Below are positions 22,284 to 31,266 of a stretch of 48,500 nucleotides of DNA, piece by piece. The first letter of the stretch is position 1, and every line of letters begins with the position of its first letter. Origin of the DNA: Pseudomonadota bacterium (lineage in GTDB: Bacteria > Pseudomonadota > Gammaproteobacteria > Burkholderiales > Gallionellaceae); assembly GCA_026399735.1 (NCBI GenBank), contig JAPLQK010000096.1, positions 1 to 48,500 on the forward strand, written 5' to 3'. The notes under the pieces are model-generated. The model was not told where the DNA came from. It worked only from the letters and a program-made list of their open reading frames with translations, and searched no databases. The position numbers and the translations under genes are program-made.

Positions 22284-23084
22284 TTATGCGGCAGGCAGCA
22301 TACTGCCTCGTTTATCCACATACGCGGCAATTTTGGCGAACGCTGCTACCGACAGATTTTCGGCGCGCAACTGGGGATTGATGTCAATCTGTGCAAACTC
22401 ATCTTCATTCAAGAAACTTCGCAAGGTGTTGCGCAGCGTTTTACGGCGCTGACCGAATGCGGTGCCGACGATCTCGCCGAACAACTTTTCGTTTTTAACG
22501 ATGATTTTGTCGGCAGGCAGCGGAATCATGCGCACGATAGCTGAATTCACCTTAGGCGCGGGACGGAACGATTCCGGCGGCACATCGAGCAGTTTTTCCA
22601 TGTAAAAGCGGTATTGCAACATCACTGACAGCCGCCCGTAAGCCGGTGTGGAATGATCGGCCACCATGCGTTCGACTACTTCGTTTTGCAGCATGAAATG
22701 CATGTCGGTGATACGTTCTGCGTATTCTGCAAAATAGAACAGCAACGGCGATGAAATATTGTAGGGAAGATTACCGACAATGCGCAGCGGTGCGGCCAGG
22801 GTTGCCAAATCAAACTTCAGCGCATCTCCCGCATGAATGATCAGTTTGGGATCAGGTATATCTTGCGGATAATCATTCTCCAGACGCGCGATGATGTCAC
22901 GGTCGATCTCCACTACGTGCAGATGCTTTAATTTTTTCAGTAACGGCCTTGTCAGCGCGCCTAAGCCCGGGCCGATTTCCACCAGATTGTCATCCTGTTC
23001 GGGACGAATCGCAGCGATAATATCACCGATGATATTTTCATCGACCAGAAAGTTCTGGCCGAATTTCTTTTTTGCCTTATGCAT
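22284..23084 (-). CDS. rsmA: 16S rRNA (adenine1518/1519-N6)-dimethyltransferase
   Basis: RsmA (KsgA) dimethylates two adjacent adenines near the 3' end of 16S rRNA during small-subunit maturation. The 266 residues begin KAKKKFGQNFLVDENII, with SAM motif I VEIGPGLG at 35-42, acidic motif II around VVEIDRD and the catalytic NLPYN at 105-109. The C-terminal domain ends with KIAAYVDKRGSML. It is the last gene of the leftward lptD-surA-pdxA-rsmA cluster, 133 bp beyond pdxA, and converges on the N-ATPase operon. Confidence 0.96.
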   Translation of the reverse strand: MHKAKKKFGQNFLVDENIIGDIIAAIRPEQDDNLVEIGPGLGALTRPLLKKLKHLHVVEIDRDIIARLENDYPQDIPDPKLIIHAGDALKFDLATLAAPLRIVGNLPYNISSPLLFYFAEYAERITDMHFMLQNEVVERMVADHSTPAYGRLSVMLQYRFYMEKLLDVPPESFRPAPKVNSAIVRMIPLPADKIIVKNEKLFGEIVGTAFGQRRKTLRNTLRSFLNEDEFAQIDINPQLRAENLSVAAFAKIAAYVDKRGSMLPAA

Positions 23085-23217
23085 TTTATAAACCTGGAAA
23101 AGTCAGCCTCACGCGGAAGGCGCGGAGGACGCGGGATGAAATCAATAAACTGTAACTATCTGTATTTATTTGAATATTTTATCTGCAAGAGGCGGTTTCT
23201 GGTTTGCCGGCCTGGGG

Positions 23218-24264
23218 TTATGATGCCAGTCGTTCAAACTGAGCCATTTGTTCTGCGACGCTGATCGCCTCAAGCAGACTGCCGCTGTTAGCTTGGCCTG
23301 TACCGGCCATATCCAGTGCCGTACCGTGATCCACTGAGGTACGAATAATCGGCAGACCTAGCGTGATGTTCACCCCCTGCCCGAAACTGGCGTGTTTCAA
23401 TACCGGCAAGCCCTGATCGTGATACATGGCGAGCACGCAATCGCATTGCGCCAGTTTATCAGGCGTAAACAAGGTATCGGCGGGCAGCGGCACGCTGACA
23501 TTCATGCCTTCAGTGCGCAACTTGTCGAGCACCGGGATCATAACCTCGATCTCTTCGCGACCCATGTGTCCGCCTTCGCCTGCGTGCGGGTTCAAGCCCG
23601 CTACCAGGATGCGCGGATCAGTCACGCCGAAACGGCGTTGCAAGTCGCGATGAGTGATGCGCAAAACACTTTCCAGAAGCGCTGCCGTAATTGCATCCGG
23701 TACGTCACGCAAAGCCAGATGGGTGGTAGCCAGCGCCACGCGCATCCCGTTGCCTGCCAGCATCATCACCACCTGAGGGGTGTGTGTTTGTTCGGCGAGG
23801 AATTCGGTATGTCCGGTAAACGGAATTCCGGCATCGTTGATGATGCCTTTGTGTACCGGTGCTGTCACCATGCCGGAAAACTCGCCCGACTGACAGCCTT
23901 GAACCGCGCGGCGCAACGTCGCCAGCACGTATGCGCTGTTGGCCATATCTAATTTGCCCGGTACAGAAGGCACGGCAAGTGGAACATGGATGACATTAAG
24001 GGAAGGGGGGCGGGGGAAGAGGGATGAGTCAGCACTTGCCGGTGTGCATGCAAGCCGATTCTCCCCTTCTCCCTTCTCACGTCTCCCTTCCCAGTTTTTG
24101 ATTTCCGGATCGATGCCGAGTTGTTTCGCGCGCTGTTGCAACAGGTGTCTGTCGGCGATCACGACCACATCCTGCAGCACAGCCGCGAGCTGCACGCACA
24201 AGTCAGGACCTATACCGGCCGGTTCACCCGCCGTGATGACCAGCGGTGCGTATCGGGCATTCAC
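23218..24264 (-). CDS. pdxA: 4-hydroxythreonine-4-phosphate dehydrogenase with an in-frame insertion
   Basis: PdxA oxidises 4-phosphohydroxy-threonine in the deoxyxylulose-dependent route to pyridoxal phosphate. The family core is intact: [13 protein letters not shown] at the N-terminus, metal-site histidines in [20 protein letters not shown] and [12 protein letters not shown], and the C-terminal [15 protein letters not shown]. The 348 residues exceed the usual length of about 325-335. The extra part lies between EIKN and NVIHVPL (roughly residues 58-88), a Gly/Arg/Glu- then Ala/Ser/Pro-rich stretch encoded by a palindromic G/C-rich repeat (24000-24092). It falls in a variable surface region, so the enzyme may still work. 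The start overlaps the end of surA by 4 bp. Confidence 0.93.
   Translation of the reverse strand: MNARYAPLVITAGEPAGIGPDLCVQLAAVLQDVVVIADRHLLQQRAKQLGIDPEIKNWEGRREKGEGENRLACTPASADSSLFPRPPSLNVIHVPLAVPSVPGKLDMANSAYVLATLRRAVQGCQSGEFSGMVTAPVHKGIINDAGIPFTGHTEFLAEQTHTPQVVMMLAGNGMRVALATTHLALRDVPDAITAALLESVLRITHRDLQRRFGVTDPRILVAGLNPHAGEGGHMGREEIEVMIPVLDKLRTEGMNVSVPLPADTLFTPDKLAQCDCVLAMYHDQGLPVLKHASFGQGVNITLGLPIIRTSVDHGTALDMAGTGQANSGSLLEAISVAEQMAQFERLAS
24000..24092. repeat. Palindromic repeat-like insert inside pdxA
   Basis: The segment begins GGGAAGGG (24000-24007) and ends with its complement CCCTTCCC (24085-24092). Purine-rich runs in the left arm face pyrimidine-rich runs in the right arm, and near the centre CTTGC (24035-24039) pairs with GCAAG (24050-24054). 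Base composition is unlike the surrounding coding DNA. It is translated in frame within pdxA and coincides with residues that do not belong to the PdxA family pattern. Confidence 0.65.
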
Positions 24265-25583
24265 TTTTCTTCGAGGCGGTATTCAACAAATGCGCGGTCA
24301 CGCAACTGACGCAACCAATCCTGATATAACTCTTCCGATTTAAAGGCACCGATGGAAGCGCGCGCTTGCTGGCGTTTCTGCTGTTCGCTGACATCGGTAT
24401 TGCGCCGCGCCAGCACCTGAATCAAATGCCAGCCGAATTGAGTTTGCACCATACCGATTTGGCCAATTTTTAACCTGTTCATTTCCTCATCGAATTCAGG
24501 CACTGTCTGCCCGGGCGATAGCCAGTCCAGATCCCCTCCCTGCTGAGCGCTTCCGTCCTGAGAGTAGCGCTTGGCCTGTTCTGCGAAGTCTGCACCGGCA
24601 TCGATACGCTGTTTGATTTCCAGGATGATTTTTTTGGCATCGCTTTCGGATACGATTTCGCTGGTCTTGATCAGAATATGACGTGCGTGTGTTTGTGTAA
24701 TCACCACTGGTGCGCTGCCACCGCGTTTTTCGACCAGTTTAAGGATATGAAAGCCGCTCGGACTGCGCAATACCGCCGTATTCTGACCGGATTTCAAGGT
24801 TTGCAATTCGTTCAAGAACAGCGGCGGAATGCGATCGCCCGGACGCCAGCCCAGATCACCGCCTTTTAACGCATCTTTCGCATCCGAAAAACCGGCTGAA
24901 ACCTGCGCAAAATCCGCACCACCAGCTAATTGAGTCAGCGCCTGATCGGCACGTTCGCGTGCAGCGCGGATTTTATCGGCACTGGCTTGCTCAGGCACAA
25001 CCACCAGAATATGGGCCAGATGATACTCATCATTATCCAGCCCCATCTTGGATTTGTTGGCGAGATAGTTGTCCACCTCGGTGTCGCTGATGATCAGCTT
25101 GCTCTCGACTTCGCGTTCGCGCAAACGGGTAGAAACAATCTCCGCACGTATTTCTTCACGAAATTTCTTAACATTTATCCCTTCTGTTTCCAGTTTGGCC
25201 AAAAAAGCGGTCATCGTGGGAAAATTATTTTGCCTGGCGATACGCGTAATTGCCATATCCAGTTGTGTGTCGTCCACCCGCACGCCGGACTCCTTTGCGA
25301 ACTGCGCTTGCAGCATTTCGGAGATCATGCGTTCGAGAATTTGCTTTTCCAGTACGTCCTGTTCAGGCAAGGGGGTGCCTTGCTTTTTTAGTTGAGCGAT
25401 CACCGTGTTGATTCTTTCATCAAGTTCATGACGGGTAATCACATCATCATTCACTACCGCGATCACAGCATCTATCGCCGCCACCTGCTGCTGGGGATCG
25501 ATTGCGTGTGTTTCTGCAGCCAGGATTGGAGAAGAGGCCAGCAACAGGGTACTCAAGAAGACAGTGATTTTAATTTTGGACAT
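24261..25583 (-). CDS. surA: Periplasmic peptidyl-prolyl isomerase/chaperone SurA
   Basis: SurA escorts outer-membrane proteins across the periplasm to the BAM complex. It has 440 residues, with a signal peptide at 1-22 ([18 protein letters not shown]). The N-terminal chaperone domain contains [17 protein letters not shown] and the [10 protein letters not shown] helix. Two parvulin domains follow, the first starting [11 protein letters not shown] and the second [12 protein letters not shown] with [18 protein letters not shown]. The C-terminal helix ends the protein. It lies between lptD (upstream, 22 bp) and pdxA (4-bp overlap). LptD is a classic SurA client, so client and chaperone are co-transcribed. 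Confidence 0.96.
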   Translation of the reverse strand: MSKIKITVFLSTLLLASSPILAAETHAIDPQQQVAAIDAVIAVVNDDVITRHELDERINTVIAQLKKQGTPLPEQDVLEKQILERMISEMLQAQFAKESGVRVDDTQLDMAITRIARQNNFPTMTAFLAKLETEGINVKKFREEIRAEIVSTRLREREVESKLIISDTEVDNYLANKSKMGLDNDEYHLAHILVVVPEQASADKIRAARERADQALTQLAGGADFAQVSAGFSDAKDALKGGDLGWRPGDRIPPLFLNELQTLKSGQNTAVLRSPSGFHILKLVEKRGGSAPVVITQTHARHILIKTSEIVSESDAKKIILEIKQRIDAGADFAEQAKRYSQDGSAQQGGDLDWLSPGQTVPEFDEEMNRLKIGQIGMVQTQFGWHLIQVLARRNTDVSEQQKRQQARASIGAFKSEELYQDWLRQLRDRAFVEYRLEEK

Positions 25584-25605
25584 CGTTATCTTTCATGCTA
25601 AAAAA

Positions 25606-27948
25606 TTAAGGTAGAACCGGAGCACTTTCTGGAACAATTTTCGACTTTGTATAGCCGGGGACACTCTGTTTAAGCAGCATTAGCGGATCAGATCCGACTT
25701 TGATCAGGTCGTTCAATTCCAGCTGCACAAGGATTCCTGTATTGTTTTTGGGCACGACACCTGCACTGGTCAAAATCATACCCGCAGCAAAGCTGTGCAC
25801 CACCATACGCAGTGTCCAGCAGCTTTGTCCGTATTCAACCCCGAGTACCCCGTTCAGCAATCTGTTATCAAGGAAAGAATAGTTCCATTGGCCTACTGCG
25901 ACCCAATGATTGGTCAGCGGCCATTGCCCGGAAATATTGATTTGGCGCAACGCCGGTGAAGCAACCGCATAGTTATTTCCGCCTATTGTCGTGTAAGGTA
26001 CACCGTAAATAGTCGGATAAACGACGCCGTTGACTACCGTACTTCCTGTCGGGCTGGCTACACCGGGAATCAGGGCGCCAATCGTATCGCTGACGAAACG
26101 ATAGCCCAGGTTGAGTACTTTTCCAGCTTCCGGACGATAGCTTGCCGTAATATTGTAGTGCTGAACCAGTGCCAAAGCAGGACTATACTGCAACTCGCTG
26201 TTTAACGACCAGGCGCGACTGATGTTGCCTGATGCCGCCAGCAGAATATCCGATTTGTTGGTTGATGTCGTGGGCGCAACCAGATTCACTCGTGGTGTGC
26301 TGAGACTGAAGCGTTCGCCTACCGAGAGTCTCAAATGCTCGGCGCCGTCGTCTTTCCCCAGAAAGCGCGAGATGACTGCCAGTGTGACTTGATTCGCATC
26401 CCCGATACGATCATTGCCAACAAAACGGTTTTCCATGAACATCTGGGCAAAACTGAAGGGGGCCTGCCCGGAATCAAAAACCGGCAACTGATCCTGTTGT
26501 TTGTAAGGTACGTACACATAAAAAGCACGTGGCTCCAATGTATTCAAATAATCCTTGCCTGACAGATTAAAATCACGCTCAAATGCAGCGCCGCTGTCCA
26601 GGCTGAACATTGGCAAGGTGCGCGATGAATCGGGCAAAGCCGTTGCATTATTGCTCCCCATCACATATTGAGTACTGTGCAGGGTAAATTTCGGTGTGAG
26701 GTAATACCCGGGCGCACTGATCAGAGGGTAACTGACGCTGGGCGTGATTACCAGTCGCTGGCCATTGATCGCCGTGGGATGACTGAAACTCACATACTCA
26801 CCTGCAAAAGCAATATTTGCACCCGTGTAGGTTTGTCTGGCGTTCAGTGTGAGTTGAGGTAGCCGCGCATAAGGCACACCGACGGGCATCAACGGATCCT
26901 GCAAAGTCTGGAAGTGTTGCAAGCGTGCACTGCTGCTCCACCAGCCTGCATTGTAGTTAAGGGCGGCATCCTGCAACAGGTTTGCCTGCGAGGTGATATT
27001 GATCACATCGGCCAGATCCCGATAGTAGGCATTGTCCGATACGCGGTTGAAATTGATTTGGCTGCTGAATCCGCCGCCCAATGTTTGTGTATGTTTTAAT
27101 CCGAAACGCGCCCGATTACTGTTGGTCAGCGCGTCTCCAGGCAGTACGTCTGCATGAACTTCGCCCGCATAAGCTGTGCCCAGATAGCGGAATTCGTTAT
27201 TTAGCTGCACACCGCGCTTGGTCAAAATGCGTGGTGAAATTGTCGCGTCGTAGTTCGGTGCAATATTCCAGTAATAAGGTAATATCAGTTCGCTGCCGCT
27301 GGTATTGGTGCCGCCAAATGTCGGTGAAAGGAAACCGGATCTGCGCTGTGTACCCAGCGGGAAATCCATCAGTGGCGAGTACAGGATCGGCACATTCATG
27401 AATTCAATCCACGCGTTATGAGCGGTGCCTACCTGCTGGTCACGGTCTATCTCAAGACTGCTCATCTTGACCAGCCAGTCCTGATCGTCAGCACGACAGG
27501 TCGTATAGGTCGCGTTATCCAGCGTGTAGTGTTGCTGATCCTGTATATGCGCTATATCGCCGGAACCACGACCTCCTGTTTCCTTCAGGAAAAATAGCGG
27601 CTGTTCCATGAAGCCGGCATGTGTATCCATATTCAGCTTCATATAGGGGCCGCTGATAGTATTGCCATTTTGTTCCAGCACTACTTTGCCGAACCCTTCG
27701 GTATCGCCCGTTTCCTGATCATACAGCAGACGATCTGCACGTACGGTCTGGTCAGATTTAACCAAAACTGCATTGCCGGTGGCTTCGACCTGATTTTTCT
27801 TGTCGCCGGTCAGATTGTCCGCATCCACGAATACCGGTTCATCTCCCGGTTGCGCAGGTTTTACTTGCACGCGTAACGCTTCGGCCGCGACCGAATGGGC
27901 AAAAACACAAAGTAAAGTGAGCACAACAGGTTTGAGACTAAAACGCAT
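25606..27948 (-). CDS. lptD: LPS-assembly outer-membrane protein LptD
   Basis: LptD, with the lipoprotein LptE, inserts lipopolysaccharide into the outer leaflet of the outer membrane. I chose the ATG at 27948, giving 780 residues with a clean signal peptide (MRFSLKPVVLTLLCVFAHSVAA). An open frame upstream adds 20 residues without signal-peptide character. Residues about 45-140 form the periplasmic OstA/LptA-like beta-jellyroll (ADNLTGDKKNQVEATGNAVL). The rest is the large beta-barrel with many alternating strands, including the LptD-typical FMNVPILYSPLMDFPLGTQRRSGFL. It reads away from amgK across a 64-bp gap with a perfect 10-bp inverted repeat and leads the lptD-surA-pdxA-rsmA cluster. Confidence 0.95.
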   Translation of the reverse strand: MRFSLKPVVLTLLCVFAHSVAAEALRVQVKPAQPGDEPVFVDADNLTGDKKNQVEATGNAVLVKSDQTVRADRLLYDQETGDTEGFGKVVLEQNGNTISGPYMKLNMDTHAGFMEQPLFFLKETGGRGSGDIAHIQDQQHYTLDNATYTTCRADDQDWLVKMSSLEIDRDQQVGTAHNAWIEFMNVPILYSPLMDFPLGTQRRSGFLSPTFGGTNTSGSELILPYYWNIAPNYDATISPRILTKRGVQLNNEFRYLGTAYAGEVHADVLPGDALTNSNRARFGLKHTQTLGGGFSSQINFNRVSDNAYYRDLADVINITSQANLLQDAALNYNAGWWSSSARLQHFQTLQDPLMPVGVPYARLPQLTLNARQTYTGANIAFAGEYVSFSHPTAINGQRLVITPSVSYPLISAPGYYLTPKFTLHSTQYVMGSNNATALPDSSRTLPMFSLDSGAAFERDFNLSGKDYLNTLEPRAFYVYVPYKQQDQLPVFDSGQAPFSFAQMFMENRFVGNDRIGDANQVTLAVISRFLGKDDGAEHLRLSVGERFSLSTPRVNLVAPTTSTNKSDILLAASGNISRAWSLNSELQYSPALALVQHYNITASYRPEAGKVLNLGYRFVSDTIGALIPGVASPTGSTVVNGVVYPTIYGVPYTTIGGNNYAVASPALRQINISGQWPLTNHWVAVGQWNYSFLDNRLLNGVLGVEYGQSCWTLRMVVHSFAAGMILTSAGVVPKNNTGILVQLELNDLIKVGSDPLMLLKQSVPGYTKSKIVPESAPVLP

Positions 27949-27961
27949 AATATTGGTAAGG

Positions 27962-27985
27962 TGGTAAACTTTTGCAAGTTTACCA
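27962..27985. promoter_or_regulatory. Perfect inverted repeat between divergent lptD and amgK
   Basis: TGGTAAACTT (27962-27971) and AAGTTTACCA (27976-27985) form a perfect 10-bp inverted repeat around TTGC, in the 64-bp gap between the two divergent start codons. Because it lies between two translation starts it could be an operator for both genes or a hairpin in one leader. The flanking bases repeat part of the arm (TTGGTAAGG just to the left). No known regulator motif is recognised. Confidence 0.5.
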
Positions 27986-28012
27986 TTAAGCACAGTCCAA
28001 AAGCCCAATACT

Positions 28013-29164
28013 ATGAAACGTCAACAACAACTGAACCTGTGGCTGCAAAGTCAATTTCCCGGTGAAACATTTAACCTGACACCAGCTTCTGCTGATGCCA
28101 GTTTCCGCCGCTACTTCCGTGCAACGTTTCTTGACCGGACATTAATCGTGATGGATGCGCCGCCGGAGCACGAGGATTGCCGTCCTTTTTTGCACGTGGG
28201 TCGATTATTCGAGCAGGCAGGGGTGCATGTGCCTCATGTGTATGCGCAGGATCTGGAACAAGGCTTTTTGCTGCTGTCTGATTTAGGCAATACAACTTAC
28301 CTGCAGGCATTGAGCGGAAGGGGCGATGTGCAGCAACAGGGCACCCACCGGCCTCCTCCTTGCGGGGAAACTCACATCAATGCACGCCAGCTTTATGGCA
28401 CTGCAACTGATGCGCTGATTAAAATCCAGCTTGCATCGAAAGAAGATGAGTTGCCGCCTTATGACGAAGCGCTGCTGTTGCGCGAAATGCGCCTGTTCCC
28501 GGAGTGGTATATCAACACGCATCTCAACATTACTCTCACCGATGCACAGAATGCCAAGCTGGAAACCGTTTTTTCCCGCATTATCGCTAATAACCTAGCC
28601 CAGCCGCGCGTGTATGTGCATCGCGATTATCACTCACGCAATCTGATGCTGGTCGATCCAACACGGTGGGGCGAAGCACTCCAGTGCGGGAGGATCGACC
28701 AAGCGGCCACTCCCGCAAACGGCTCGCTTTGCGAGGAACGTGTCGTGGCTGCCAATCCGAACCCTGGCATCATCGATTTTCAGGATGCAGTTTATGGGCC
28801 GATCACTTACGATCTGGTCTCGTTGTTCAAGGATGCTTACATCAAGTGGGATGAGGAGCAAATCATCGACCATCTGATCGGCTATTGGCAAAAGGCACGT
28901 AGCGCAGGCCTGCCGGTGTCTGATGACTTTGGCCAGTTTTACTGGGACTATGAGTGGATGGGCGTGCAGCGCCACATCAAGGTGTTGGGCATTTTTGCAC
29001 GCTTGTGTCACCGCGATGGCAAAGATGGCTATCTGAAGGATATGCCGCTGGTGATGGGCTATCTGCGCGCCGCAGCGGCACGCTATGTAGATCTCAAACC
29101 TTTATTCAATCTGCTCAATGAGCTTGAACCGCCTTTGGAAGCGCCAACAGGATATGGGTTTTGA
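28013..29164 (+). CDS. amgK: N-acetylmuramate/N-acetylglucosamine kinase AmgK with two extra segments
   Basis: AmgK phosphorylates the anomeric hydroxyl of recovered MurNAc/GlcNAc in the cell-wall recycling bypass found in pseudomonads and betaproteobacteria. It has the aminoglycoside-phosphotransferase fold: SADASFRRYFR (nucleotide loop), FLLLSDLGNTTYLQAL, the catalytic HRDYHSRNLM and the Mg-binding IIDFQDAVYGPITYDLVSLF. At 383 residues it is about 45 longer than usual. One extra segment follows YLQAL (about residues 103-122), the other sits between the catalytic loop and IIDFQ (about 218-250). Both are encoded by palindromic DNA and look like in-frame insertions. The second lies close to the active site, so activity may be affected. 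murU follows 58 bp downstream, its partner enzyme. Confidence 0.9.
   Translation: MKRQQQLNLWLQSQFPGETFNLTPASADASFRRYFRATFLDRTLIVMDAPPEHEDCRPFLHVGRLFEQAGVHVPHVYAQDLEQGFLLLSDLGNTTYLQALSGRGDVQQQGTHRPPPCGETHINARQLYGTATDALIKIQLASKEDELPPYDEALLLREMRLFPEWYINTHLNITLTDAQNAKLETVFSRIIANNLAQPRVYVHRDYHSRNLMLVDPTRWGEALQCGRIDQAATPANGSLCEERVVAANPNPGIIDFQDAVYGPITYDLVSLFKDAYIKWDEEQIIDHLIGYWQKARSAGLPVSDDFGQFYWDYEWMGVQRHIKVLGIFARLCHRDGKDGYLKDMPLVMGYLRAAAARYVDLKPLFNLLNELEPPLEAPTGYGF
28671..28740. repeat. Palindrome-rich insert inside amgK, near the active-site motifs
   Basis: Three stem-loops lie in succession: GCACT-CC-AGTGC (28676-28687), TGCGGGAG (28685-28692) with CTCCCGCA (28710-28717), and CTCGC-TTT-GCGAG (28723-28735). 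Such packing of palindromes is typical of REP-like extragenic repeats, not of kinase coding sequence. It is translated in frame between the catalytic loop and the Mg-binding DFQD motif of AmgK. Confidence 0.55.
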
Positions 29165-29222
29165 ACTGCATAGTTTGCCGTTTGCGACGTTGGTCAAAAA
29201 CTTTTGAGGCAGGTAAAACAAA

Positions 29223-29957
29223 ATGAAAGCGATGATACTTGCGGCCGGACGCGGCGAACGTATGCGCCCGCTGACCGACCATACCCCAAAACCATTGCTT
29301 GAAGCCGGTGGTAAAGCCCTGATCGTCTGGCATATCGAAAGGCTGGCCAGGGCCGGCATTACCGAGCTGGTCATCAATCACGCACATCTTGGTGCGCAGA
29401 TCGAAGCAGCATTGGGTGATGGCAGCCGGTTAGGCGTAAAGATTCAGTATTCACCGGAGAGCCGCGCGCTGGAAACGGCCGGTGGCATTGCAAATGCGCT
29501 GCCCATGCTCGGCAAGCAGGTTTTCGCCGTGATCAATGGCGATATTTATTGCGACTACGATTTCGCACGCCTGCCCGATCTGGCATCAAGACTGATCGGG
29601 AATGGTGATGCAGCGCATCTGGTGCTGGTGAATAACCCGGCGCATCACCCCAACGGCGATTTTTGTCTGACAGAAAATCGCATCACGTCATTTCACACGC
29701 CGACCGGAACGTTGAATCCTGAATCCCGCATCCAAAATCCTGATTCGCTTCTGACTTTCAGCGGCATTGGTCTGTATCATCCCGCTTTGTTCGGACACAT
29801 TCCTCGCGGCAGCATCGCACCTCTGGCACCCTTGCTGCGAACACAGATTGAACTGGGAAAAATCAGCGGTGAACATCACGCCGGTCTTTGGGTGGATGTC
29901 GGCACGCCGCAACGTTTACAACAACTCGACACGCAATTACGGATGAGTCATGCTTGA
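29223..29957 (+). CDS. murU: N-acetylmuramate alpha-1-phosphate uridylyltransferase MurU
   Basis: MurU transfers UMP to MurNAc-1-phosphate, feeding recycled muramic acid directly into UDP-MurNAc. The 244 residues start with the nucleotidyltransferase signature MILAAGRGERMRPLTDHTPKPLLEAGGK. The metal-binding INGDIYCDYDF and LETAGGIANALPMLG are present, as is the C-terminal GLWVDVGTPQRLQQLD. The usual length is about 225-230; the excess falls in the segment between SFHTPTGT and LLTFSGIGLY, encoded by repeated AATCC-type DNA at 29714-29746. It follows amgK, matching the known amgK-murU pair, and overlaps pepP by 8 bp. Confidence 0.92.
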   Translation: MKAMILAAGRGERMRPLTDHTPKPLLEAGGKALIVWHIERLARAGITELVINHAHLGAQIEAALGDGSRLGVKIQYSPESRALETAGGIANALPMLGKQVFAVINGDIYCDYDFARLPDLASRLIGNGDAAHLVLVNNPAHHPNGDFCLTENRITSFHTPTGTLNPESRIQNPDSLLTFSGIGLYHPALFGHIPRGSIAPLAPLLRTQIELGKISGEHHAGLWVDVGTPQRLQQLDTQLRMSHA

Positions 29958-31266
29958 TATCAAGATCTATGCCGAACGACGCGCACGCCTGCTGGCAAAA
30001 ATGCAGCACGGTATCTGCATTCTGCCTAACGCGCCCGAACAACAGCGCAATGCCGATGCGGATTACCCCTATCGATTCGACAGCAGCTTCTATTACCTGA
30101 GCGGCTTCAATGAGCCTGAATCGGTGCTGGTACTGATCGCGGATTCAGACGGCAATACCCGGTCCATTCTGTTCTGCCGCGAGAAAGACATGGAGCGCGA
30201 AATCTGGCATGGCTATCGCTCAGGACCTGATGCCGCTCAGGATAAATTCGGCTTCGATGCAGCCTATTCCATTGCAAAACTGGATGAAAAACTGATCGAA
30301 CTGATGGGAAATCAACCGGTGCTGTTTTATCCGATGGGTGCAGATACCGCATGGGATATACGCATGCTCAAATTACGCGGTGCTGTGCAGGAAAAATCAC
30401 GCAGCGGCGTCAAAGCGCCAGACGAGCTGCGGGACGTGCGCACCTTGCTCAATGAAATGAGATTATTCAAGGACTTGCATGAACTTGAAGTCATGCGTCG
30501 CGCAGCTTTTATCTCGACAGCCGCACATAAGCGCGCGATGCAATTTACCCGTGCCGGGCAATTTGAATATCAGGTCGAAGCCGAACTGCTGCATGAGTTC
30601 TGTCGCAACGGTGCACGCGATCCCGCTTACACTTCCATTGTCGCAGGAGGCGCTAACGCCTGCGTGCTGCATTACATCGACAACAACGCCAAATTGCACG
30701 ACGGCGATCTGTTGCTGATCGATGCCGGCTGCGAACTTGACGGGTACGCGTCCGACATTACGCGCACTTTTCCTGTGAACGGACAATTCAGTGCAGTGCA
30801 AAAAGACGTGTATGAGATCGTGTTAGCCTCACAGGCCGCCGCGATTGCGGCCGCCCTGCCCGGCAACAGCTGGGATGCGCCGCACAATGCCGCTTTGAAA
30901 ATTCTGGCACAAGGCTTTATTGACCTTAAACTGTGTCACGGCACCGTGGACGGTGTACTGGAGAGCGAGGCTTACAAGAAATTTTACATGCACCGCACCG
31001 GTCATTGGCTAGGTATGGACGTGCATGATGTCGGCGAATACAAAATCGCTGATCAATGGCGCAGCCTGCAACCCGGCATGGTACTGACCGTCGAGCCCGG
31101 CTGCTATATTCGTCCGTCTGATGACGTGCCGATGGCATTATGGAATATCGGCATCCGCATTGAAGACGATGTGCTGATCACTGAGACAGGACATCAAGTA
31201 CTGACCGATGCGGCACCCAAAACAGTGGCCGCCATTGAAGCGTTAATGTGCGAAGGAAAAATATGA
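29950..31266 (+). CDS. pepP: Xaa-Pro aminopeptidase (aminopeptidase P)
   Basis: PepP removes an N-terminal residue that precedes proline. The 438 residues have the N-terminal domain (RRARLLAKMQHGICILPNAPEQQRNADADYPYRFDSSFYYLSGF) followed by the pita-bread metallopeptidase domain. Metal ligands are visible as LLIDAGCELDGYASDITRTF (two Asp), HRTGHWLGMDVHD (His), TVEPGCYI (Glu) and IGIRIEDDVLIT (Glu), the normal dinuclear Mn set. It overlaps murU by 8 bp and ubiH by 4 bp (ATGA). The pepP-ubiH pairing is widespread in proteobacteria. Confidence 0.95.
   Translation: MLDIKIYAERRARLLAKMQHGICILPNAPEQQRNADADYPYRFDSSFYYLSGFNEPESVLVLIADSDGNTRSILFCREKDMEREIWHGYRSGPDAAQDKFGFDAAYSIAKLDEKLIELMGNQPVLFYPMGADTAWDIRMLKLRGAVQEKSRSGVKAPDELRDVRTLLNEMRLFKDLHELEVMRRAAFISTAAHKRAMQFTRAGQFEYQVEAELLHEFCRNGARDPAYTSIVAGGANACVLHYIDNNAKLHDGDLLLIDAGCELDGYASDITRTFPVNGQFSAVQKDVYEIVLASQAAAIAAALPGNSWDAPHNAALKILAQGFIDLKLCHGTVDGVLESEAYKKFYMHRTGHWLGMDVHDVGEYKIADQWRSLQPGMVLTVEPGCYIRPSDDVPMALWNIGIRIEDDVLITETGHQVLTDAAPKTVAAIEALMCEGKI

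Noticed and set aside
23085-23217. Gene between rsmA and pdxA
   Set aside because: The 133 bases contain a GCGGA-rich stretch and an AT-rich part but no frame with a start signal; it is probably leader sequence for rsmA.
24000-24092. Sequencing or assembly error in the G-run of pdxA
   Set aside because: The frame is intact on both sides and the whole segment is symmetric, which fits an inserted element better than homopolymer errors. Reads were not available to exclude it fully.
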